From Candidatus Methanofastidiosia archaeon (GTDB taxonomy: Archaea > Methanobacteriota_B > Thermococci > Methanofastidiosales > Methanofastidiosaceae), in contig PWMA01000141.1 in assembly GCA_003558335.1 (NCBI GenBank), positions 1 through 8,276 of the forward strand: a DNA stretch of 8,276 nt. The letters run 5' to 3'. Below the pieces are notes generated by a model. That model had not been told where the DNA came from, searched no databases, and was given only the letters and a program-made list of their open reading frames with translations. The translations under genes and the position numbers were made by a program. Every line of letters begins with the position of its first letter. The stretch's first letter is position 1. Shown in pieces: positions 1-5,643 of the stretch.

Positions 1-2
1 TC

Positions 3-320
3 TCTAAAAAAGAAAATGACTGTTTAATAAAAGATAGAGAGTATTATTTATTTGATACTGGAATGGCGACGGCATTTATTATTTTAAGAGCAACAGAAAT
101 GGGATTGGTCGCACATCCAATAGCAGGATATAGCCCTAAAAAAACAAAAGATATTTTGGGCATACCTGAAGAAATGAATGTTATTACCCTAGTTATTGTA
201 GGAAAACATTCTTTGCAAATGAATTCATTAATGACTGAAAAACAAATTGAAGTTGAAAAGAAAAGACCAGAAAGATTTTCCATTGATGATTTTGTTTATT
301 TAGATAAATATGAAGAATAA
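3..320 (+). CDS. Nitroreductase-family flavoprotein, C-terminal part (5' end outside window)
   Basis: The frame is open from the left edge, so the true start lies outside the window; 105 residues are visible, ending in TAA. An ATG at base 63 is in frame, but in-frame coding sequence continues upstream of it and includes a plausible helix start (DREYYLFDTG), so 63 is probably internal. The order 'DTGMATAFIILRATEMGL', then AHPIAGY, then LGIPEEM, then a hydrophobic strand ending in VG (ITLVIVG) is the usual C-terminal half of the nitroreductase/FMN oxidoreductase fold: a long helix rich in small residues, the 'GL.....G' turn, and a 'LGIPE' segment before the last core strand. Such enzymes bind FMN and reduce varied substrates with NAD(P)H; the substrate cannot be read here. 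A 145-base gap with its own TATA-like box separates it from korA, so co-transcription is not implied. Confidence 0.75.
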   Translation, partial: SKKENDCLIKDREYYLFDTGMATAFIILRATEMGLVAHPIAGYSPKKTKDILGIPEEMNVITLVIVGKHSLQMNSLMTEKQIEVEKKRPERFSIDDFVYLDKYEE

Positions 321-388
321 TAAATATTCTATAATAAAAAAGATTAAAATATAAAATAATAAATAGAAATTTGATTAATGGCATTATA

Positions 389-400
389 TTTATATAAATA
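389..400 (+). promoter_or_regulatory. Probable TATA box for korAB
   Basis: The sequence TTTATATAAATA matches the archaeal TATA-box pattern. Transcription would begin about 25 bases downstream, near 420-425, giving a leader of roughly 40 bases before the korA ATG at 466. The whole gap (321-465) is AT-rich, so the match could arise by chance. No clear BRE or operator was seen. Confidence 0.45.
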
Positions 401-453
401 ATTATGAGTATAAGGAAGTATTATAAACAATTCAGTTGAATTATAATATATGT

Positions 454-459
454 GGAGGT
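454..459 (+). promoter_or_regulatory. Ribosome binding site deciding the korA start
   Basis: GGAGGT lies directly against an ATG at 460 (no spacer) and 6 bases before the in-frame ATG at 466. The second ATG has the proper spacing. An upstream in-frame TTG at 436 has no such site and would place this motif inside the gene. Confidence 0.75.
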
Positions 460-465
460 ATGGAG

Positions 466-2169
466 ATGGACGATATTTCTATTGTTCTTTGTGGTGAAGC
501 AGGGCAAGGAATAGAAACTATAGAGGATATTTTAACTAAGATTCTTAAAATTTCAAAATATAATGTATTTGCTGTTAAAGAATACATGTCACGAGTTAGA
601 GGGGGAAGTAACTCTACTGAAATAAGGATTTCGCCTAAACCTATTAAAGCCTATGTTGATAGAATAGATTTGTTATTTGCTTTGAGTAGTAAATCACTCG
701 ATCATTTATCAAATAGAATATCTGAAAATACATTGATATTTGGTGACAAAGAGATTTTGGGAGATAATCAAAAAGTAATTGATATTGAATTAGTAAAAAC
801 TTCTAAAAAAATAGGAAGTAATATCTATGCCAATACCGTTACTGCAGGATTGATATGTGGATTGTTTAATGTGCCAGAATATGAACTACAAAAATTTATT
901 AAGCAGTTTTTTGAAAAAAAAGGAGAAAAAATAGTAAAGAAAAATCTTGAAGCTATAAGTGAAGGATATGAATTAGCTAAAAAAATAGTAGAATCTGGAA
1001 TTAAAGTAAAAACCAAGAAAAGTGATGAATTATCAAGAGATATGGGTAAAGATATACTCCTATCAGGTAAAGATGCAGTTTCGCTTGGAGCTCTAGCAGG
1101 CGGTTGTAACTTTATTGCAGGATACCCTATGTCACCTGCAACTGGAATTCTTTCTTTTATGTCGGCAAATTCTGAAGAAGTTGAAGTTATTGCTGAACAA
1201 TCTGAGGATGAGATAAGTGCAATTAATATGGCCATAGGATCTTGGTATTGTGGTGGAAGAGGAATGACTACAACCTCCGGAGGAGGATTTGCATTAATGG
1301 AGGAAGGTTTAAGTCTAGCAGGTATGTCGGAAACTCCTTTAGTCGTCCATATAGGTCAAAGGCCAGGACCTGCAACAGGACTTCCAACAAGGACAGAACA
1401 GGCAGATCTTGACCTAGCTCTATATGCTGGACATGGAGAATTTGCAAGAGCAATATTAACCCCTGGAAGCATTGAAGAATGTTTTTATTTATCAAAATAT
1501 TCTTTCTCCTTAGCAGATAAATTCCAAATACCTGTTTTTATTCTAACAGATCAATATTTGTTAGATTCGCAGCATAATATGCCTTCTTTAGATCAAAAAA
1601 AATACGAAATTAAAAAATATGTAATAAAAACAGAAAAAGATTATCGAAGGTATGAATTTACTAAAAATGGTATATCCCCCAGAGGTATACCTGGATTTGG
1701 AGAAGGTCTTGTTATACAAACAGGCAATGAACATGATGAAATTGGGCATGTGGCCGAAAATGCAACTCTTAGAAAAAAAATGGTTGAAAAGAGATTAAAT
1801 GAAAAGATTAATTTATTAAAAAATGAAGTTATTTATCCTGAACTCATAGGTGGAAAAGCGTACAAATTTCTTTTGTTGGGGTGGGGATCTACGCGAAATA
1901 TTGTAGAAGAAGCATTAAAGGAATTAAAAGAGCCTAAACTCGGTTTCCTACATTTTAAGCAAGTTTATCCATTACCAAGAGAAATTATGGGTTATTTAGT
2001 TAATGCTCAAAAAGTCCTTGCAATTGAAAATAATGCATCGGGACAATTTGCAAATTTGATTAAAAGGGAAACAGGCTTTGATATTAAATATAAGATTTTA
2101 AAGTATGATGGTCGGCCATTTTCTGTGGAAGAAGTGGTAAAAAGAATAAAAGATATCTTGGAGAGATAA
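466..2169 (+). CDS. korA: 2-oxoacid:acceptor oxidoreductase, fused gamma-alpha subunit
   Basis: Large subunit (567 residues) of a two-subunit 2-oxoacid:ferredoxin oxidoreductase, which oxidatively decarboxylates a 2-oxoacid (2-oxoglutarate or another) with CoA to an acyl-CoA and passes electrons to ferredoxin or a similar acceptor in the cytoplasm. Residues 1 to about 185 are the gamma domain, with an N-terminal GEAGQGIET loop and the SRVRGGSN motif near 42-49. The alpha domain follows: GKDAVSLGALAGGC near 201-214, the substrate motif YPMSP at 220-224 (usually YPITP), EQSEDEISA near 244, and RPGPATGLPTRTEQ near 299-312, whose Arg probably meets the substrate carboxylate. The ATG at 466 is preferred because of GGAGGT 6 bases upstream; TTG 436 and ATG 460 are alternatives. 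It ends one base before korB, with which it forms an operon. The exact substrate cannot be read from sequence. Confidence 0.92.
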   Translation: MDDISIVLCGEAGQGIETIEDILTKILKISKYNVFAVKEYMSRVRGGSNSTEIRISPKPIKAYVDRIDLLFALSSKSLDHLSNRISENTLIFGDKEILGDNQKVIDIELVKTSKKIGSNIYANTVTAGLICGLFNVPEYELQKFIKQFFEKKGEKIVKKNLEAISEGYELAKKIVESGIKVKTKKSDELSRDMGKDILLSGKDAVSLGALAGGCNFIAGYPMSPATGILSFMSANSEEVEVIAEQSEDEISAINMAIGSWYCGGRGMTTTSGGGFALMEEGLSLAGMSETPLVVHIGQRPGPATGLPTRTEQADLDLALYAGHGEFARAILTPGSIEECFYLSKYSFSLADKFQIPVFILTDQYLLDSQHNMPSLDQKKYEIKKYVIKTEKDYRRYEFTKNGISPRGIPGFGEGLVIQTGNEHDEIGHVAENATLRKKMVEKRLNEKINLLKNEVIYPELIGGKAYKFLLLGWGSTRNIVEEALKELKEPKLGFLHFKQVYPLPREIMGYLVNAQKVLAIENNASGQFANLIKRETGFDIKYKILKYDGRPFSVEEVVKRIKDILER

Positions 2170-2170
2170 A

Positions 2171-3031
2171 ATGAATGCTAAAGATTTTGATTTAGAAAAA
2201 ATTGACATTTCTTGGTGCCCTGGTTGTGGAAACTTTACTTTGTTAAAGATACTTAAAGAAGCTTTTGCAGAACTTGAAATAAAACCTGAACATCTAGTGG
2301 TTGTTTCAGGGATTGGCCAATCTTCAAAAACCCCTCATTATTTTAAAAATAACACATTTCACACATTGCATGGCAGAGCTATCCCGATAGCAACTGCTGT
2401 TAAAGCTGTTAATCCAAACCTAACAGTAATAGCTGAAGGTGGAGATGGAGATATGTATGGAGAAGGAGGAAATCATGTACTTCATGCAATAAGAAGAAAT
2501 CCAAATATAACCAATATAGTACACAATAACATGATTTATGGATTAACAAAAGGACAAGCCTCTCCGACTACGATGATAGGAGCTAAAACTACATTGCAAG
2601 TTAATGGAGTCATTCTTGAACCCTTCAATCCGATTGCTGTTGCAATATCTTTAAATGCTTCTTTTGTAGCTCGAGCTTTTGTAGGGTATATTGAAAAAAC
2701 AAAAGAAATATTAAAAAAAGCCATTTTACATAAGGGATATTCTATAATAGATATATTCCAACAATGCCCGTCATTTAACAAGATAAATACATTTGAATGG
2801 TTTAAACAAAATACATACTATCTCGAAGATGAATACGATCCCTATGATAGAATCAATGCTTTCAGAAGATCTATTGAAACAGAAAAATTGCCTCTTGGTA
2901 TTTTTTACATAAACGAAAAAAAATCATTTGAAGATAATTTAGGATTATATAATGACAAAGAAGATCCTTTATGCTTTAGGGAAAGAGATTCTAATAAAAT
3001 AGTAAAATATATTGATTCAAAATTACGTTGA
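2171..3031 (+). CDS. korB: 2-oxoacid:acceptor oxidoreductase, beta (thiamine diphosphate) subunit
   Basis: Catalytic partner of the preceding gene (286 residues, normal length for the family). It binds thiamine diphosphate through GGDGDMYGEGGNH (90-102) and the paired Asn at 119-120. LTKGQASPT near 125-133 is the conserved active-site loop of 2-oxoacid:ferredoxin oxidoreductase beta subunits. In characterised two-subunit enzymes (Sulfolobus type) four cysteines hold a [4Fe-4S] cluster near the cofactor. Here CPGC supplies C16 and C19, and C199 lies in a QQCPSFN segment, but the position after SGIG is Gln50 instead of Cys. The only other Cys is C268, near the C-terminus. The ATG follows the korA stop by one base and has GGAGAG just upstream, inside the korA 3' end, so the two are probably translated together. 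The stop is TGA. Confidence 0.92.
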   Translation: MNAKDFDLEKIDISWCPGCGNFTLLKILKEAFAELEIKPEHLVVVSGIGQSSKTPHYFKNNTFHTLHGRAIPIATAVKAVNPNLTVIAEGGDGDMYGEGGNHVLHAIRRNPNITNIVHNNMIYGLTKGQASPTTMIGAKTTLQVNGVILEPFNPIAVAISLNASFVARAFVGYIEKTKEILKKAILHKGYSIIDIFQQCPSFNKINTFEWFKQNTYYLEDEYDPYDRINAFRRSIETEKLPLGIFYINEKKSFEDNLGLYNDKEDPLCFRERDSNKIVKYIDSKLR

Positions 3032-3059
3032 AGTGTTAGGAGTGCAAAAGTTTTTTAAA

Positions 3060-3088
3060 GTTATATAATTCTCTAAGGCAAGGGTGAT
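3060..3088 (+). promoter_or_regulatory. Possible TATA-like box and strong GGTGAT ribosome binding site
   Basis: GTTATATAATT (3060-3070) is TATA-like, with TTTTTTAAAG just before it. GGTGAT at 3083-3088 matches the extended archaeal Shine-Dalgarno sequence. The next in-frame codon at usable distance is ATA at 3092, not ATG, GTG or TTG. The GTG at 3084 is out of frame with the downstream gene. This places a good initiation signal 93 bases upstream of the first conventional start of the next gene. Confidence 0.4.
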
Positions 3089-3184
3089 AATATAGCTAGA
3101 AAGAAAAAAGAAAACGTTGTTGAGGAAAATATAACAGAGGACACATCAAAAAAGCCTTCTATTAAAACAAAAAAAGGGAAATCA

Positions 3185-3616
3185 TTGAAAAATGAAAAAA
3201 ATAAAAAAACAATAGCGGGAATATTTTCACTAGCAATAATTATTATTGCCATAGCCGGATTTTACTATCTATATTACTTACCTGAAGCCCAAAAAGATAG
3301 TGTAGAAGAAGCAGTGAACCTACACATTGAATATTACAATACTAGAAATATAGACGGGTACTATGATCAAGTATCACAGTATTCTAAAGACACATACAAT
3401 ATCACATTAGAGGATGTCATCCAACTTCTTAACACAGCAGAATTTCAAGGAAGAGACATAACTCTGATCAATCTAAGTCAAGTGGAAATCGAAGGAAATA
3501 TAGCAGATGTCAAAGGAGTAATCATTATTAGAGATAATCAAGGTTCACAATCAGGAGAATTTAATCAAAGGTATAGATTGGAAAACGGTGTATGGAAATA
3601 CGAAATGATAAAATAA
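3185..3616 (+). CDS. Membrane-anchored protein with NTF2-like extracytoplasmic domain (function unknown)
   Basis: From TTG at 3185 the product is 143 residues: a lysine-rich start, one membrane helix at about 9-31 (TIAGIFSLAIIIIAIAG then aromatic residues), then an outward-facing domain of about 110 residues. That domain begins with an amphipathic helix (EAVNLHIEYYNTRNIDGYYD) and ends in strands with the pattern 'RYRLENGVWKYEMI', which resembles small NTF2-like/DUF4878-type folds. That resemblance is judged by eye only. The start is uncertain. The frame stays open upstream to 3077, and from ATA at 3092 it would add 31 residues of basic and acidic character (ARKKKENVVEENITED...), preceded by GGTGAT. 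The TTG start has only GGGA at 3176-3179. It lies 153 bases after korB (or 60 from the ATA), possibly in the same transcript. No role can be assigned. Confidence 0.7.
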   Translation: MKNEKNKKTIAGIFSLAIIIIAIAGFYYLYYLPEAQKDSVEEAVNLHIEYYNTRNIDGYYDQVSQYSKDTYNITLEDVIQLLNTAEFQGRDITLINLSQVEIEGNIADVKGVIIIRDNQGSQSGEFNQRYRLENGVWKYEMIK

Positions 3617-3629
3617 GAAATTTCTAGTA

Positions 3630-4160
3630 TTAAAGTTTCTCGTTTATAATATTTTTACCTTTTTCAGAAGGATAGATTTTTAATTTTGGATTTTTAAATT
3701 CTTTTTTAATTTCTTTACCTTCATATAATCTATCTAAAAAAATAGCGAGCGCAGAAATTTCAGAATGAGGTTGATTTGTAACTGAAATGTTATAGCTAGA
3801 AATATCGTAAATATCTTTTGGAACTTTTTCTGCTCCAACTATTATCATAAGATCTTTATTATCATTTATAACAGAATCTCTAATCTCTTTAATTTTTTCT
3901 TCAAATGGAATTCCATACATTGTTAAATGAACAGATATGCCCTTAAAGTCTTTAAAAGCTTGTTTGTATGTTTCAAAAAAAACGCGAAAATTGCCTCCCC
4001 AGCTTTTAGAAACTTTATCTAGGCTTTTTTTAATTTTTTCATCCTTTTCCCAGATGGAAATTGAATCTGCTCCAAAAGCTCTTGAAACTAAGGCAACATG
4101 AGTGGTAATCCGGTGATCCCTTTCAGGCCTGTGACCAATTCTAAGAATTTTGATTCTCAT
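3630..4160 (-). CDS. trm56: tRNA (cytidine(56)-2'-O)-methyltransferase
   Basis: Archaeal SPOUT-class enzyme that uses S-adenosylmethionine to methylate the 2'-O of C56 in the T-loop of tRNAs, a modification that supports the tertiary core of the molecule. The 176-residue length fits the family. The N-terminal signature is LRIGHRPERDHRITTH (6-21). The later cofactor-binding half has IIVGAEKVP (106-114) and then VTNQPHSEISALAIFLDRL (127-145), where the NQPHSE element is diagnostic. Its ATG overlaps the stop of the upstream Lrp-like gene (ATGA), and no Shine-Dalgarno is visible before it, so translation is probably coupled. The 3' end converges on the NTF2-like gene with 13 bases between the stops, which include the palindrome GAAATTTC (3617-3624). 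No hairpin terminator is evident. Confidence 0.93.
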   Translation of the reverse strand: MRIKILRIGHRPERDHRITTHVALVSRAFGADSISIWEKDEKIKKSLDKVSKSWGGNFRVFFETYKQAFKDFKGISVHLTMYGIPFEEKIKEIRDSVINDNKDLMIIVGAEKVPKDIYDISSYNISVTNQPHSEISALAIFLDRLYEGKEIKKEFKNPKLKIYPSEKGKNIINEKL

Positions 4161-4378
4161 TTTTTAATCATTGTAGAAGACATGTGGACACCAGGAACTC
4201 TTCTGATAGAGCTGGTCAAAATATCAAGTTCGCCCAATTCTTTTACATTGACCTTAACAATTAGATCGTACTCTCCGTAGAGTTCATGTACTTCTATGAC
4301 ATTTTTCATGTTAGAGACTTTTTCAATTACATCCTCTTCAGTTCCAGGTTGCACAACGCATAGTATAAATGCTATCAT
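4157..4378 (-). CDS. Stand-alone Lrp/AsnC-type ligand-binding (RAM) domain protein
   Basis: A 73-residue protein made only of the effector-binding and oligomerisation domain of Lrp/AsnC regulators, with the beta-alpha-beta-beta-alpha-beta order. Visible elements are an opening strand (AFILCVVQPG), a helix (TEEDVIEKVSNM), the turn region VHELYGEYDLIVKV with the conserved G-x-x-D, a second helix, and a closing segment VPGVHMSSTMI. There is no helix-turn-helix, and the 126 bases upstream of the ATG do not encode one, so it should not bind DNA by itself. In archaea such small proteins are thought to sense amino acids or to associate with full-length Lrp partners. AGGGAT lies a few bases before the ATG. 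It overlaps trm56 by the ATGA junction and is presumably co-transcribed with it. Confidence 0.87.
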   Translation of the reverse strand: MIAFILCVVQPGTEEDVIEKVSNMKNVIEVHELYGEYDLIVKVNVKELGELDILTSSIRRVPGVHMSSTMIKK

Positions 4379-4403
4379 TATATCCCTGTTTTTCTATATT
4401 TGA

Positions 4404-4415
4404 TATATTTTTAAA
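4404..4415 (-). promoter_or_regulatory. Possible TATA box for the lrp-like/trm56 pair
   Basis: Read on the minus strand the sequence is TTTAAAAATATA. Initiation about 25 bases downstream would leave a very short leader before the ATG at 4378. CTATAATATAG further upstream (4457-4467) is an alternative box giving a leader of about 55 bases. The gap is AT-rich throughout, so neither is secure. Confidence 0.25.
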
Positions 4416-4504
4416 CTTTTGCATATACCATAATACTAAACTATTTTATTAGGTTCCTATATTATAGCTTAAGAATCAATTTTATTTTAATTTTTACTTG
4501 AAAA

Positions 4505-5188
4505 TTATTGAATAGCTTTCTGTCCTATAAAAACAATGTATCTTCCAAAATTATTTAAAATAGGTAAAAAAATTAATTTGGGATACAAAGACCCGAGCTT
4601 AAAGGAGTAATCATTAAATATTATTTCTATTTCTTTTCTTGAATAGTATCTTATCCTAACAGATCTTTTTTTGCCTTGAATATAAGTAGAAATTTTGCCT
4701 TTTCTTTTTTTAATGGCTCTTAAAGGGAGATTTCCCCTGGATAAGTTTTTTATTATCCAAAAAATATTGAATGAGTTCCCTACAGTAAATATTACAAAGC
4801 CCTCCTTTTTCAAACAACTATCTAAAGCTATCTTGAATTTAGTGATATTTGCATGATTCAAAGCTCCGAATATTGATATAACGTTGTCAAAAGTATTGGT
4901 TTTGAAGGGAAGATTTTCCATATCCGCTACTAAAAAAAAATCCCCATTATTATTTGTTTTTGCCTTTTTTATCATTTCAAAAGAAATGTCTGTTGACACA
5001 ACTTTATGCCCTCTATTTTTTAGAATATTTGAATGATAACCAGTTCCACAACCTATGTCTAGGGTTAATCCTAGTGGCAATTTATTAATTATTTTTTCTT
5101 CTTCCATTCTCATTTTTTTATTGAGAGTATCAGAATATCTCAAATCATAATTTTCAGAAAGTAAATCATAAAAACTTTTTTTGTCCAT
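4505..5188 (-). CDS. Class I SAM-dependent methyltransferase, substrate unknown
   Basis: The 227-residue protein has a Rossmann-type methyltransferase core. Motif I is LDIGCGTG (43-50), the acidic residue ending strand 2 is D67 in VVSTDIS, an adenine-side motif is ADMENLPF (88-95), and the motif IV region is FDNVISIFGALNH (100-112), followed by LKKEGFVIFTV. This layout fits the Methyltransf_11/25 group (UbiE-like), which acts on small molecules, lipids or proteins. The C-terminal 90 residues are basic in the middle (KKRKGKIS, GKKRSVRIR) and give no substrate clue. The ATG has no good Shine-Dalgarno; the nearest purine run (CGAGA) is more than 20 bases upstream, so it may be leaderless or weakly translated. 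It lies 126 bases before the Lrp-like gene on the same strand and could share its transcript. Confidence 0.85.
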   Translation of the reverse strand: MDKKSFYDLLSENYDLRYSDTLNKKMRMEEEKIINKLPLGLTLDIGCGTGYHSNILKNRGHKVVSTDISFEMIKKAKTNNNGDFFLVADMENLPFKTNTFDNVISIFGALNHANITKFKIALDSCLKKEGFVIFTVGNSFNIFWIIKNLSRGNLPLRAIKKRKGKISTYIQGKKRSVRIRYYSRKEIEIIFNDYSFKLGSLYPKLIFLPILNNFGRYIVFIGQKAIQ

Positions 5189-5191
5189 ATA

Positions 5192-5211
5192 ATCTAAAAT
5201 ATTAGATATCT
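5192..5211. repeat. Inverted repeat just upstream of the methyltransferase start
   Basis: ATCTAA and TTAGAT form 6-base arms around AATA (5192-5207), and the perfect palindrome AGATATCT (5204-5211) overlaps the right arm. The repeat lies 4 bases outside the ATG, where a repressor could block initiation. In such AT-rich DNA a short symmetrical sequence may be accidental. Confidence 0.3.
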
Positions 5212-5321
5212 CGATAGATTAAATCTTTTTTGGATTGTTGATAATAGATTCTGCTATATAGTTGTATTAATTTAACAAATGGCTCTTTGTCCAAGAGGAC
5301 TAAATAATTGTAACACAGGAT

Positions 5322-5420
5322 TTATCTTACCCTAAAAAATAATCAATTGCTGAGCAAATATAACATAATTAGAAGCTTTTTACAAAAGTCACAAGCCGAA
5401 AAATAGAATATTATCTTACC
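5322..5420 (+). repeat. Pair of direct 10-mer repeats
   Basis: TTATCTTACC occurs at 5322-5331 and again at 5411-5420, 89 bases apart. On the minus strand the copies read GGTAAGATAA, preceded by purine-rich AG or GAG. The sequence between them shows no gene. The copies could be protein-binding sites, remnants of a mobile element, or chance. Confidence 0.35.
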
Positions 5421-5473
5421 TCAAATGGGAAAAAAAGCAGAAAAACAGTGCCTTCAATGAGTATATACTTTAA

Positions 5474-5640
5474 GTCTTTAGTTATCAGATTGCTATCCGA
5501 GAAAAGACAAAAGGTACTAGGATAGGTTTAGAAATTTTGCATTCCCACTACCACCAAATTCATGTTGCACAACTAAACACCCATATCTTTGCGAAAACCA
5601 TTGTTTAAAGAATATAACGGAAAATGAGAAAGCAATTGAC
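5474..5640 (+). pseudogene. Possible decayed transposase fragment (IS481-like pattern)
   Basis: A stop-free frame from 5474 to 5605 encodes 44 residues, including REKTKGTRIGLEILHSHYH and then QIHV, with no proper start. Shifting one frame at about 5566 gives HN, a stop, then LRKPLFKEYNGK. Together these follow the order I recall from IS481-like transposases of methanogens: a GAR..LE helix, Y..IH(I/V)PHN, then a second helix ending GL(V/A)KE.P.K. Neither the upstream helix-turn-helix nor the DDE catalytic core is present. The stretch is richer in C than its neighbours and is oriented opposite to the flanking genes. The match is by eye, and the short length makes coincidence possible. Confidence 0.35.
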
Positions 5641-5643
5641 TTT

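Larger units (their letters stand above)
5189..5473. other. Intergenic stretch without a recognisable gene
   Basis: No ORF with codon structure or a recognisable domain was found on either strand. It holds the inverted repeat beside the methyltransferase start, a short hairpin-capable CTCTTTGTCCAAGAG (5283-5297), and two copies of the 10-mer TTATCTTACC at 5322 and 5411. An 18-codon ATG frame (5279-5335) with two cysteines is too short to support. No tRNA, rRNA or riboswitch pattern was recognised. Confidence 0.5.

Noticed and set aside
436..465. Longer korA form starting at TTG 436
   Set aside because: It would put the GGAGGT ribosome binding site inside the gene and add ten residues before the family's usual N-terminal strand (DISIVLCGEAGQG).
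825..1235. Long minus-strand frame of 136 codons inside korA
   Set aside because: It lies wholly opposite a well-conserved KorA region, has no recognisable domain and no promoter context; it is a shadow of the coding strand.
3614..3632. Bidirectional terminator between the convergent NTF2-like gene and trm56
   Set aside because: Only 13 bases separate the stops and the palindrome GAAATTTC has no GC-rich stem; AT-rich symmetry alone does not support a terminator call.
5279..5335. Small 18-codon ORF with two cysteines in the gene-free region
   Set aside because: It is too short, without a ribosome binding site or any recognisable motif; expected by chance.
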